Source: CALBPI01 sp038531945 (GTDB taxonomy: Bacteria > Pseudomonadota > Gammaproteobacteria > Steroidobacterales > Woeseiaceae). Taken from it: a stretch of 64,000 nt of DNA. Position 1 is the stretch's first letter. The number at the start of each line of letters is the position of its first letter. The stretch spans positions 124,001 to 188,000 of the forward strand of contig JBCBBH010000003.1 of the NCBI GenBank assembly GCA_038531945.1, read 5' to 3'. Below are positions 27,801-35,779 of this stretch, piece after piece. A program made the position numbers and the translations under genes. The notes below the pieces were generated by a model. That model ran no database searches. It was not told the DNA's origin and was given only the letters and a program-made list of their open reading frames with translations.

Positions 27801-28230
27801 GTTCCTCGGCTACGACTATCTCGATACTCAAATCGATGCGTTTACCGAAACCCAGGGACAAGGCTGGGAGCTCGCGTTCGACGAGCAAAAAGTACAATCG
27901 CAAATCATTTCGGCCGGCCTGCGCACTTCTTACACGCACAGCGCGAGCTGGGGCGTTTTGATTCCGCACCTTCGTATTGCGTCGCAGCACGAACTGGAAG
28001 ACGACCTTCGTGTTATCACAGCGCGCTTCGCGTTCGATCCCGGCGACACGCGATTCCGCTTTTTCACCGATGCACCGGATTCGAGTTTTTTCCAGGTGGC
28101 AGCGGGCGTCTCGGCAGTTTTCGAAAACGGCGTTTCAGCCTTTGTCGATTATGAAACGCTGACCGGTTACAACAATCTGACGTCGAGCACGCTGACATTG
28201 GGACTTAGGTTCGAACGCAGGTTCAAATAG
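24862..28230 (+). CDS. Autotransporter adhesin with repeated Ig-like domains
   Basis: Type V secreted protein of 1122 residues from the ATG at 24862, which has GGGGAGAGAG before it and a signal peptide after it (ending near SSIGRA); a GTG at 24835 is less likely. The passenger has at least four related Ig/cadherin-like units, each with an IDVLANDT-type motif and a FxGxDTFTYT-type strand. A helical stretch (about 690-780) leads into a C-terminal autotransporter beta-barrel (about 840-1122) that ends in TLGLRFERRFK, the expected alternating C-terminal strand. The protein should be displayed on the surface and may mediate adhesion. It follows the caspase gene by 85 bp. A perfect hairpin lies behind it. 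Confidence 0.92.
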   Translation: MLGVLRKRYAGLATVSLLFVSSIGRADPIAADLDAQDNLREPGSITFSVHAEGIAQADPFTPPPIYVLDTINTGNAPPSVTINQVGDACVQVSWGADNPDGEPFALEYSLIAGNRTTSATRGTLRFSDGTRNLTPVTDVANGCGDPNNQEPIPRDRVFNFQTREDSYTLFLINSDTGATDFDGIETLSYTDFSCFVLPQNGTVEVSQEFSRNLVYRPDPDFTGTTDTFEYCITDNPNGAETGPRGTVTVNFAAASVVDAVDDTASTVGLTPVFIDVLANDTLGPETLITAVSATTGGGFASIRTPAECAQQIAGANRPCLEYNAPSSDSDGNPFAGDDTFTYTITAADGASDTATVTVTVQSEDPVLTDDAATTTAEMPIVIDVRANDTIMAGETLVSVTSPASGGSTQILDEAACAAALGTDASTRCIRYQPPFAPTGGMAFTGQDSFTYTVSNGGSTATANVSVTVEPADNPMRELVADTATTAVETATIVDVLGNDTLIDGDQLLNISPTANGGTVEILDSATCTAFDSDFFQTCVRYTPPATNAGGVVFVGDDSFTYTVGVADDTSTATVTISVTAPDGTPQPVADDQTEVEEGSSVVIDVLANDIDDGGADNLTIVSVTEPSNGVAAINREDGQSDTVTYTPNARFVGTDTFFYTVSDGDETTIDQAAQVTVTVATAGGNARLSSLALTPEELEIATAIDTVCDRLNALDETPENLENGGPARAQASVNDLRVRCNALIDFANPVEGDNTEAVRDALRQIAGEEVFAQSTISTQILNAQTQNIDARLAALRGGARGVSAQGLAFNVQGKALPTHLLARRAVEEEDNALLQDSRLGFFINGRLNFGEQDPTATENGFEFDTLGVTAGVDYRFRNDLALGAAIGFANAQADYNNTGGELESDSLIYTLYGTYFTDRLYIDVLASTGGIDFDSARTLNFDDAAGGVDTTAIGQTDGDQRILSANFGLNFDRGGWLFVPFLGYDYLDTQIDAFTETQGQGWELAFDEQKVQSQIISAGLRTSYTHSASWGVLIPHLRIASQHELEDDLRVITARFAFDPGDTRFRFFTDAPDSSFFQVAAGVSAVFENGVSAFVDYETLTGYNNLTSSTLTLGLRFERRFK

Positions 28231-28265
28231 TGGTGCGCTTGTATATTTAGAACGCGGCCTGAAAC

Positions 28266-28299
28266 GATCAGCCCGAAAATCGAGATTTTCGGGCTGATC
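28266..28299 (+). terminator. Perfect 16-bp inverted repeat, probable terminator
   Basis: GATCAGCCCGAAAATC is separated by GA from its exact reverse complement. It lies between the autotransporter stop and the next gene. There is no downstream T-run, so it may act as a hairpin for mRNA 3' ends or as a protein-binding palindrome rather than as a classical intrinsic terminator. Confidence 0.6.
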
Positions 28300-28373
28300 C
28301 ACCGGTTCGTCCGGTATTTCCGAACTTGTAGATTCGTTGTATCCTAGCCGACGAGACTCCTCCGGAGCGTTGC

Positions 28374-31300
28374 ATGGACGCAAGTCAGACAGGCCCTCAG
28401 ATTCCGTACGTTGTCGCGGTCGGCGCCTCAGCGGGCGGGGTTACGCCACTTAAGGAATTTTTTCGCAGCGTTTCGAAGACGTCGATGGCGCAACCGGCGT
28501 TTGTGGTGATTCAGCACCTTGCCGACGATCACATCTCCATGATGCCGGATATCCTGCAGCGCGAGACCGCTTTGCCGGTTCTGACAGTGTCCGAAAACCT
28601 GCCGCTGGAAGCCAGCACGATTTATCTCATTCCTGCGGGCGCAAACATCGAGCTTAGAAAAGCCAGGAAAGGTCTGGTGTTTGGTTTGATCGGCCGAGCC
28701 ACCCGGCCTGACGTCAATCTTCCGATCGACATCTTTTTCAATTCCATGGCGAATTTGCTGCGTGAACGCAGTATCGCTGTGATCTTGTCGGGCGCGGGCT
28801 CTGACGGCTCAATGGGTCTCACGGCGGTAAAAGGTGTCGGCGGTCTCGTGATTGTGCAGGACCCGAGTACCGCAGAATTTGAGAGCATGCCGCAGTCGGC
28901 GCTCGACTCCGGTCGAGTCGACTACATTTTCCCGGTGAACGAGATTCCGCTCGAGATCGAAAACTTCATCCGTCGCAGTAGTGCTAATGGGCGCACTCTG
29001 GAGGCTGCGCTGGAGGAGGATATCGAAGGCGTTACCAACCTTCTCACGGTGATTGGCGCATCCAACCCTGAGTGGCAAGTCAGATTTGCGGGCTACAAAC
29101 GGCCGATGGTCTGTCGACGGATCGCTAAACGAATGCTGCTGTCGCGATGTGCGACACTCGCCGACTACGTCACGCTCGTGCGAGAGCACAAAGCGGAGGC
29201 GGAGCAACTCGCGAACGAGCTGCTCGTCAGTGTGACCGAGTTCTTCCGTGATCCTGAGGCCTGGAAGGAGATCGCAGATCACGTAATCCCGGATTTGCTC
29301 AGCGACCAGGGACCTGAGGCCAAAATTTGGTCCGCTGGCTGCTGTACAGGTGAGGAGGCCTACTCGCTCGCAATCTTGTGCGATGAATACTGCCGCAAGA
29401 ATGATCTGCCGAGAAACTTCAAGATAGTCGCGACTGATCTCGATTCTGCCGCGTTGGAGGTTGCCAGTGCCGGGGTTTACCCGCGCACGATTGCGGATCA
29501 GATCGCTCCGGATCGCCTGCAGCGATACTTCCGCGTGCACAAGGACGGCTACGAAATTTTGGCAACTTTGCGAAGCAAGGTGTTGTTCTCTCGTCATGAC
29601 CTGATCGATTCGCCGCCGTTTGTTTATGTCGACTTGCTCGTGTGCCGAAATGTGTTGATTTATCTCGACGGCGGTATGCAGGAGCGGCTGCTCGACAATT
29701 TCAATTTCTCGCTGCGTCGAGATGGCTATTTGTTCCTGGGCCCCAGTGAAAGCCTGGGCAACCGGCATGGTGCATTCCGAGTCGTGAATCGCGTGCACCG
29801 AATCTTTGCGAACCTCAAACGCCAGCTCTATCGGACCCCGGGCCAGATCGCAAGTTTCCCAACGCTGCGCTCTTACATGATCCCTACCGCGCCGCGGGTA
29901 TCGCGCCGGTCGATGCAGACAGTCAAGGAGCGCGCGATGCTGACCGCCGCGATGCAGGACTTTCCGCAGTCATGTGTCATTGTGGTCGATGAGGACTGGA
30001 AGGTCCTTGACTCGGCCGGTCAGTTCAAGCGCTTCTTACGAATTGCTGATGAGGGTTTTTCAGCGGATCTGCTGTCGATGGTTCCGAACCGCGCTGCAGT
30101 TTCGCTCGGTTTGTGTTTGCGTAAGCTGTTGCCTGACCACGAATCGCAGGAAACCCTCACCCGCACACGGATTCCCTACGAGTCGGATCTTGGCAGCGGG
30201 TTCGCCGACGTATCCATGAGACTGCTGGAAGCGGAGGACGACTATCCCGGTTATTCGATAGTTCTGGTTTTCCGCGCCGATGACGGCGCCGAAGTGTCGG
30301 AGGGCGGTTCGTCCGGCCGGGTGCAACGAACCGCAGTCAATGACAAATACGTCGAGGAGTTGGAGCAAGAACTTGCAGATACGCAGGAGTTCCTGAAATC
30401 AACGATCACGGAGCTGGAATCGAGCAACGGCGAATTGCAGACCACGAATGAGGAGCTGTTGTCCTCGAACGAGGAGCTGCAGAGCACGTACGAGGAGATG
30501 CAGAGCGTCAACGAAGAATTGGTGACGGTCAACGCCGAGTTTCAAGTGAAGAACGAAGAGTTGTTGTCTCTGAACGCGGACGTCAACAGTTTGCTGGAAA
30601 GTTCAGAAGTCGCCACTATTTGGTTGGACCGGCAGGCATCGATTCGGAAGTTCACACCGAAAGTCGAAGAGATTTTCAATTTGGAGTTGTCCGATCAGGG
30701 TAGGCCGCTCGCGCACTTTACACCGTCGCTTAATCCGGAGGCATCATCAAAACTTGAGAACGCCATCGAGTCTGTGGCGTCCGGAGATATCGAATCGGCT
30801 GAGTTCGAAGGTCGCACAAAACAAGGCGTTTGGTTCAGTATTCGCGTGGTACCTTTTTTTAATGTCGAGCATGACCTGGGCGGTGCCGTCATCAACTTTG
30901 TTGATATCGACGCGCTCAAAAAGAGCCAGAGGGAACTTGAGGATCGGTCGGTTATTCTCGAGTCGATTCTTGAGAATACGATGGCGGGATTCTGGGACTG
31001 GTATCCGGAGGACGACTACGAATACATGTCGCCAGGTTTCAAGGCTATGTTCGGATATGCGGATCACGAGATGCCAAATCACCCCGATTCGTGGCAGAAG
31101 ATCGTGCATCCGGACGATCTCGCCTCGGTTTTCGAAGTGTTCAATGAGCATATCGAAAGTCGGGGCGCGGTTCCGTACGACAATGCCGTACGTTACTTCC
31201 ACAAGGATGGATCGATCATTTGGGTGCTGTGTCGCGGAAAGGTTGTGGAGTGGAGCGAAGACGACAAACCTTTGCGGATGATTGGTTCACATGTAGACAT

Positions 31301-32024
31301 TACGCCGTTGAAGCGGGCGGAAGATGCGTTGCGTCGGTATGCAGAGGATTCTCGTCAATTGGCCTATGTGGCCTCGCACGACTTGCGCGAGCCGTTGAAC
31401 ACGATTCGCCACTTCGCGGATCTGTTGTTGGCAGAGCACTTCGAGGACCCGATGTCGGAGAAAGCACAATTGGTTTCTCGGATGGGTCGTGCGGCGAAAA
31501 ATATGGAAGCGCTGGTCGCTGGACTGTTGGACTATGCGCGGCTCGACACCGCTGATATCTCTTTTGATTTCGTCTCGTTGGATGAGACGATGGCTGAGGT
31601 GCTCGACAATCTCGACAAGACGATTGCTGAGTCAGGTGCGAAGATCCATGTGAATGCCCTGCCGGCAGTTCGAGGGTCTGAGAGTCTCCTTCAGCAAGTG
31701 CTCATGAACCTCGTTAGCAATGCCTTGAAGTTTCGAAAAGACGACACAAAACCGGAGATTCGAATCACCGTGGACGAATCGCCCACGTTTATCGCTCTCA
31801 GCGTGTCCGACAACGGCATCGGCATCAGCTCGGAACACACTGGAAAGATTTTCGAGTTGTTCACAAGGTTGAATACCCGTTCGGACTATCCCGGATCAGG
31901 TATCGGCCTTGCGCTGTGTCGACGTATCGCCGATCTGCATGGTGGCTCACTAGACGTCACTTCCGAGTTGGGACGTGGCAGTCACTTCATGCTGCGCTTA
32001 CCTCGAATTGAGGCATCAACATGA
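28374..32024 (+). CDS. CheB-CheR-PAS histidine kinase fusion
   Basis: Large cytoplasmic signalling protein of 1216 residues. Residues about 10-190 form a CheB-type methylesterase with the triad Ser19 (GASAGG), His48 (IQHLADDH) and Asp144 (GAGSDGSMGL), but without a receiver domain. Residues about 210-480 are a CheR methyltransferase (AGCCTGEEAYSLAI for SAM binding, VDLLVCRNVLIYL). After a PAS-like stretch a long coiled coil follows (about 655-745, repeated TNEEL/SNEEL/VNEEL), then two PAS domains (about 745-860 and 865-985; second with PDDLASVFEVF and HKDGSIIWVLCRG) and a kinase core: phospho-acceptor His1002 in ASHDLREPL, N-box NLVSNALKF, SVSDNGIGIS and GSGIGLALCRRI. No chemoreceptor or cheA is near. 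The receiver gene downstream overlaps it by 4 bp. Confidence 0.94.
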   Translation: MDASQTGPQIPYVVAVGASAGGVTPLKEFFRSVSKTSMAQPAFVVIQHLADDHISMMPDILQRETALPVLTVSENLPLEASTIYLIPAGANIELRKARKGLVFGLIGRATRPDVNLPIDIFFNSMANLLRERSIAVILSGAGSDGSMGLTAVKGVGGLVIVQDPSTAEFESMPQSALDSGRVDYIFPVNEIPLEIENFIRRSSANGRTLEAALEEDIEGVTNLLTVIGASNPEWQVRFAGYKRPMVCRRIAKRMLLSRCATLADYVTLVREHKAEAEQLANELLVSVTEFFRDPEAWKEIADHVIPDLLSDQGPEAKIWSAGCCTGEEAYSLAILCDEYCRKNDLPRNFKIVATDLDSAALEVASAGVYPRTIADQIAPDRLQRYFRVHKDGYEILATLRSKVLFSRHDLIDSPPFVYVDLLVCRNVLIYLDGGMQERLLDNFNFSLRRDGYLFLGPSESLGNRHGAFRVVNRVHRIFANLKRQLYRTPGQIASFPTLRSYMIPTAPRVSRRSMQTVKERAMLTAAMQDFPQSCVIVVDEDWKVLDSAGQFKRFLRIADEGFSADLLSMVPNRAAVSLGLCLRKLLPDHESQETLTRTRIPYESDLGSGFADVSMRLLEAEDDYPGYSIVLVFRADDGAEVSEGGSSGRVQRTAVNDKYVEELEQELADTQEFLKSTITELESSNGELQTTNEELLSSNEELQSTYEEMQSVNEELVTVNAEFQVKNEELLSLNADVNSLLESSEVATIWLDRQASIRKFTPKVEEIFNLELSDQGRPLAHFTPSLNPEASSKLENAIESVASGDIESAEFEGRTKQGVWFSIRVVPFFNVEHDLGGAVINFVDIDALKKSQRELEDRSVILESILENTMAGFWDWYPEDDYEYMSPGFKAMFGYADHEMPNHPDSWQKIVHPDDLASVFEVFNEHIESRGAVPYDNAVRYFHKDGSIIWVLCRGKVVEWSEDDKPLRMIGSHVDITPLKRAEDALRRYAEDSRQLAYVASHDLREPLNTIRHFADLLLAEHFEDPMSEKAQLVSRMGRAAKNMEALVAGLLDYARLDTADISFDFVSLDETMAEVLDNLDKTIAESGAKIHVNALPAVRGSESLLQQVLMNLVSNALKFRKDDTKPEIRITVDESPTFIALSVSDNGIGISSEHTGKIFELFTRLNTRSDYPGSGIGLALCRRIADLHGGSLDVTSELGRGSHFMLRLPRIEAST

Positions 32025-32422
32025 AACCACAATTCAGTGTCATGCTGATCGACGATAGCGATGACGATAACTTCATTCACGAGATCATCATCAAGAAGGT
32101 CGGGTTCGCCACGTCGATCAGCGTCTATCAATACGCTGAGGTCGCCCTCGAGTATCTCAAGATCGAGGATCGTGACGGCATCGATATCATCTTCCTCGAT
32201 ATCAATATGCCGCGAATGAATGGTTTCGAGTTTCTGGACGAGTACGCAAAGCTGTCACCCGAACAGCAGGCCCGTTGTCTCCTGTTTATGGTTTCGACTA
32301 GCTTGAATCCACAAGATAAGCAGCGCGCTGAAGACCATGGTGCGGTCACGGCCTTCATCGGTAAACCTCTGACGGTGAACGCCCTGGAAGAAGTGGTTAC
32401 GGATTATCTTGACCGTCAGTGA
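32021..32422 (+). CDS. Single-domain response regulator (Rcp1-like)
   Basis: Receiver-only protein of 133 residues. The acidic pair is in LIDDSDDD, the phospho-acceptor Asp in IIFLDINMPRMNGFEFL, a conserved Ser in MVSTSLNP and Lys in IGKPLTV. The DDSDDD and FLDINMP forms are of the Rcp1 type that usually pairs with phytochrome-like or PAS kinases. Its ATG overlaps the stop of the CheB-CheR kinase, so it is the likely phosphate acceptor. There is no output domain. Its 3' end overlaps the convergent acyltransferase gene by 7 bp. Confidence 0.93.
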   Translation: MKPQFSVMLIDDSDDDNFIHEIIIKKVGFATSISVYQYAEVALEYLKIEDRDGIDIIFLDINMPRMNGFEFLDEYAKLSPEQQARCLLFMVSTSLNPQDKQRAEDHGAVTAFIGKPLTVNALEEVVTDYLDRQ

Positions 32423-33552
32423 ATCGTAGCTCGCCGTCGCGCCATCAGATGTCTCAGAGTTTCGACAATCAATAACACCGTCGGTATAGCTAGCGCGAGC
32501 GAGAGCAGATACTTTGTCATCGCCGTGGACGGCAAAACCGAAACCAGGCCGCCTGCTGCAATCACGATAGGGTAGTGGACCAGATACACCCAGTACGAGA
32601 TATCGTTCAGATATTTCATCAGTCGGCTGGATGAACGCCAGTAGATCTGAGCGGCGCCGAGTAGGCCGGTAGTGGCAAAGGCGCCTAGTAGGCCGTTCGC
32701 AAACCCAGCGATGAGACCGGTAACGAGGTCCGAGGTTTGCTCGTTTAAGAGTCGCGTCTGAGTCGACCAAACACTGAGCGGCAGCAGAACAATCGTGCCA
32801 GCGACCGCGAAACGCCAGTGCTGAGATTGCATCACGCGTACATCGCGGCGTGACTGTAGCCACCAACCCAACCCGAAAAAACCGAGCAACGCGAGTTGCA
32901 TCCACGCATCGGTGCCTTGGCCTGTGCCGCCGATATAAGACAGGGCCATCGGAGTGCCCGCAGCCAATCCGAGCCAAATGCAGCCGCTGGCCTGAGTCAG
33001 TCGTGATCCGAGAACGGAATCCAGTGCAAACGGCCAGCGGGAAGATATGCGTTGCAACACACGATCGGCGAAAAAGGCTATCGCAGAAAACAGAATCAAC
33101 GAAGCGAGAAACCACAAATGGTAGAGCTTGGACCAACGTAACCAGTGTAGCTCGCGTACGTACTGCCAACCCGCCGCAATCGATGCCTCGGTTGAAGTCA
33201 CGACCGCAAACTCGTATGCCGCACGCGTGAGCGGTGTCAGGACCGCATAACCGACTAGCAGCGGAACACCAAGTCGTAGCCAACGATGCTGCCAAAAGGC
33301 GCGCGTACCTCGCCGTTGCAGCAACGCGGCACCGGCGAAGCCCGCAGTCACGAAGAACACCGGCATCGCGAAGGCATAAAGGCCAATCCCGACCCAGTCA
33401 AACCAGACACTCGACGCAGGATCATTGAAGCGGCGCGGCGATGTGACATACGGCAGCATCGCATGCCCAAACATCACTACCAGCATCATCGCGGTTCGCA
33501 ATCGGTCGATTGCGAGCAAGCGCGCAGTGTGATTTGTAGTAATCGAGGACAC
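32416..33552 (-). CDS. Acyltransferase family 3 membrane protein
   Basis: Integral membrane protein of 378 residues with about ten hydrophobic segments. The N-terminal signature IDRLRTAMMLVVMFGHAMLPY with the conserved His is the start of the acyltransferase-3 fold (OpgC/OafA type); HLWFLASLILF and the C-terminal WVYLVHYPIVIAAGG are also typical. Members transfer acetyl, succinyl or other acyl groups to periplasmic glucans, LPS or exopolysaccharide. The substrate cannot be told from the sequence. The gene is isolated, divergent from the DUF2490-like gene. Confidence 0.87.
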   Translation of the reverse strand: MSSITTNHTARLLAIDRLRTAMMLVVMFGHAMLPYVTSPRRFNDPASSVWFDWVGIGLYAFAMPVFFVTAGFAGAALLQRRGTRAFWQHRWLRLGVPLLVGYAVLTPLTRAAYEFAVVTSTEASIAAGWQYVRELHWLRWSKLYHLWFLASLILFSAIAFFADRVLQRISSRWPFALDSVLGSRLTQASGCIWLGLAAGTPMALSYIGGTGQGTDAWMQLALLGFFGLGWWLQSRRDVRVMQSQHWRFAVAGTIVLLPLSVWSTQTRLLNEQTSDLVTGLIAGFANGLLGAFATTGLLGAAQIYWRSSSRLMKYLNDISYWVYLVHYPIVIAAGGLVSVLPSTAMTKYLLSLALAIPTVLLIVETLRHLMARRRATIH

Positions 33553-33652
33553 GATGCCAGTCGAAACTCCGAGAGGTCTTGAGTCATTTTACTCAACGAA
33601 GGGCGTGTTCGGTCGCTATCCTACGAGAATCACGAGTTTCAAAGGACTGAGC

Positions 33653-34348
33653 ATGAGAGGTTCACTTCTCGCCATTTTCCTACTGACAGCATTCGCGAGT
33701 TCGCCTGCATCAGCACAGGTGGATGAAAGTCAAAACGGCGCTTGGTACATGTTGTTTTGGAGCGCAAACTTCGAAGACAGCCGCTGGGGCGTTCAAGGTG
33801 ACTTCCAGAATCGAAACTGGGACTCAGGTGGCGATCTTGAGCAGTGGCTACTACGTTCTGGCGTCACATACCGCCCCGATGGAAGTAAGAACCTGTACAC
33901 CTTCGGCTACGCGAATATTCGCAGCGGCGTGTTCGGACCGAGCGACGCCAGCTCGCGCGAGGACCGGATTTACCAGGAGGCGCTGATCCCTCAGCGATGG
34001 GGTGAGCGCTGGCGAGTTCGCCATCGTTTGCGCTTCGAGCAGCGATGGGTGGACGGTCAGGATTTTCGCACGCGCTTTCGCTACGCGATCTTTGCCGATT
34101 ATCCGCTGGGTGATAACAGTATGGACCCGGGCGCGTGGTATGCCGCTTTCTACAACGAATTGTTCATTAACGGTGAAACCGATATCGGCGACGGTCGAAG
34201 CGTCGATACGTACGACCGCAACCGAACGTATGTGGCGCTCGGCTACGTTGTCGGTAAGCGCAGCAAAGTCCAGGCCGGCTATATGTATCAGCACTCGCGA
34301 GGCGTCGAGAAAGGCCAGTGGCAACTGAGTCTTCACCAGACCTTCTAA
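33653..34348 (+). CDS. DUF2490-like outer-membrane beta protein
   Basis: Exported protein of 231 residues. The start at 33653 follows AAAGGAC by a few bases and opens a Sec signal peptide (AIFLLTAFASSPASAQ); the longer in-frame reading from 33554 overlaps the divergent promoter region. The mature protein has alternating Trp/Tyr-rich beta strands (GAWYMLFWSANFEDSRWGV, WRVRHRLRFEQRWV, TRFRYAIFADYPLG) ending in QLSLHQTF, as expected for an outer-membrane barrel. The pattern matches DUF2490 proteins, whose role is unknown. Confidence 0.8.
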   Translation: MRGSLLAIFLLTAFASSPASAQVDESQNGAWYMLFWSANFEDSRWGVQGDFQNRNWDSGGDLEQWLLRSGVTYRPDGSKNLYTFGYANIRSGVFGPSDASSREDRIYQEALIPQRWGERWRVRHRLRFEQRWVDGQDFRTRFRYAIFADYPLGDNSMDPGAWYAAFYNELFINGETDIGDGRSVDTYDRNRTYVALGYVVGKRSKVQAGYMYQHSRGVEKGQWQLSLHQTF

Positions 34349-34376
34349 GCGAGGTTCGTTCGGTTATGCTGCGTTC

Positions 34377-35249
34377 ATGTCCACACAACCAGCCCTGGCG
34401 GCGATCCTTGAGGAGCATGCGCTCGGGGAGTTAATCGAAAAGCCCGAGTCGATCGGTGGTGGCGACTCCACGCCGGCCTACCAACTACAAACCACGCGCG
34501 GCCGATTCTTCGGGAAACGCGCCGGTTTGTCCCGTTGGGATCAACTCCGCTGCGAGGCTAACAATCTCGATGCAATTCGAGATACCAACACGATTCGGGT
34601 TCCCACTGTCATAGCCTGCGATCGCGTTGAGGATGAAGCCTGGTTGTTGCTTGAGTGGCTGGATGTCCGGCCACTACGTGGCAACCAGTTCGAGGCGCTC
34701 GGGAGATCGCTCTGCGATCTTCACAGAACGGACAGCTCACAGCCCGGTTGGCACGAAAACAATTGGATCGGCAATTCACCGCAGCTCAACCAACCGATGT
34801 CTGACTGGGAGACGTTCTACCTCGAGTGCCGGCTTCGACCGCAGATCGAATGGGCTGTCGAGGGCGGCATTCCGGCGACTCTTCGACGTTTACTTTACGC
34901 CCTGATGGACCGGCTCTCCGACCTTCTGGGGGAGCACTCACCGCCGGTATCTCTGACGCATGGAGACCTTTGGGGAGGCAATGTCGCGATGGCAGATTGC
35001 CCGGTGACCTACGATCCAGCCTGTTTCTTTGGTGATCGAGAGATGGACTTGGCGATGGCCCGTTTGTTCGGCGGTTTCGATGAGCATTTTTTCGCCGCCT
35101 ATCTTGAGGCGTGGCCATTGCCGCCTGGTTGGCAGAAAAGAGTCGATTTGTACCAGATATACCACCAGTTGAATCATTTAAACCTGTTTGGGGGTATTTA
35201 TGTCGATTCCTGCCGCCGCACTGTCGAGCGGTTGCTCTCCCGGATCTGA
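34377..35249 (+). CDS. Fructosamine-3-kinase-like protein
   Basis: Aminoglycoside-phosphotransferase-fold kinase of 290 residues, about the normal size for bacterial FN3K/YniA proteins. The nucleotide region starts with IGGGDSTPAYQLQT and GRFFGKR; the hinge is WLLLEWLDV; the catalytic loop is LTHGDLWGGN (Asp as base); the metal-binding part is YDPACFFGDREMDLAM. Family members phosphorylate protein-bound fructosamines or ribulosamines and so reverse glycation. The gene begins 28 bp after the DUF2490-like gene. A functional link is unlikely. Confidence 0.9.
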   Translation: MSTQPALAAILEEHALGELIEKPESIGGGDSTPAYQLQTTRGRFFGKRAGLSRWDQLRCEANNLDAIRDTNTIRVPTVIACDRVEDEAWLLLEWLDVRPLRGNQFEALGRSLCDLHRTDSSQPGWHENNWIGNSPQLNQPMSDWETFYLECRLRPQIEWAVEGGIPATLRRLLYALMDRLSDLLGEHSPPVSLTHGDLWGGNVAMADCPVTYDPACFFGDREMDLAMARLFGGFDEHFFAAYLEAWPLPPGWQKRVDLYQIYHQLNHLNLFGGIYVDSCRRTVERLLSRI

Positions 35250-35273
35250 TCTGTCAGATACCACCAAAACTGC

Positions 35274-35302
35274 TTGACCTCGCAGATTCGAATCTTCATA
35301 GT
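35274..35302 (+). promoter_or_regulatory. Sigma-70-type promoter of the ArsR/carbonic anhydrase operon
   Basis: TTGACC, a 17-bp spacer and CATAGT give a reasonable -35/-10 pair ahead of the ArsR-type gene. Transcription would begin near 35309, inside the long palindrome described next. Confidence 0.55.
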
Positions 35303-35340
35303 TATACATCTTCGAATATTCGAAGATATTAAGACGTCTT
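35285..35340. promoter_or_regulatory. Operator cluster for the ArsR-type repressor
   Basis: Three perfect palindromes lie over and after the promoter: GATTCGAATC at 35285-35294 (between -35 and -10), ATCTTCGAATATTCGAAGAT at 35308-35327 (over the expected +1) and AAGACGTCTT at 35331-35340. The first two share a TTCGAA core. The size and symmetry of the 20-bp one suit a dimeric winged-helix repressor such as ArsR/SmtB proteins, so autoregulation is likely. Confidence 0.75.
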
Positions 35341-35407
35341 CAACATAAGCTGCAGCGAGGCAGCACCTGAAGACACAGGACTAAGACATTTTGCGGAGTG
35401 GGGACTC

Positions 35408-35758
35408 ATGCCGAATCGTCAATTAGTGGCCAGAGAATTGGCCGAGGTCTTTAAGCTCCTGTCGCATCCCGACCGCGTTCGGATTATCGAGGAGCTGGCC
35501 AGCAGCGAACTCGATGTCAACGGGCTCGCAGAGCTGCTGGAGTTACCTGGCACTAGGGTTTCACAACACCTGGCAAAACTAAAGGCGCACCGCGTTGTCG
35601 AGGAACGACGCGACGGTCGCCATCATTTCTATCACTTGAAACAGCCGGACCTCGCGCGATGGATCGTCGATGGTCTGACTTTTGTTGAAGGGCGGTTGCT
35701 TGGGGTCAGCGAGGGCCAGATCGCAACCGTTCGTGAACTGTGGGCTGGGTCTAGCTGA
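35408..35758 (+). CDS. ArsR/SmtB-family winged-helix regulator without cysteines
   Basis: Repressor-like protein of 116 residues. The fold is typical: FKLLSHPDRVRIIEELASSE, then the recognition helix region LPGTRVSQHLAKLKAHRVVEERRDGRHHFYHL. In metal sensors of this family the ELCVCDL motif supplies Cys ligands; here the same place reads SELDVNGL and the protein has no Cys at all, so it is not an alpha3 Cys-type metal sensor and also not a thiol/persulfide sensor of the BigR type. The signal is therefore unknown; bicarbonate or pH would suit the downstream genes. A carbonic anhydrase gene starts 21 bp after it. Confidence 0.92.
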   Translation: MPNRQLVARELAEVFKLLSHPDRVRIIEELASSELDVNGLAELLELPGTRVSQHLAKLKAHRVVEERRDGRHHFYHLKQPDLARWIVDGLTFVEGRLLGVSEGQIATVRELWAGSS

Positions 35759-35779
35759 CCTTGAGCTAAGGAGATAATC

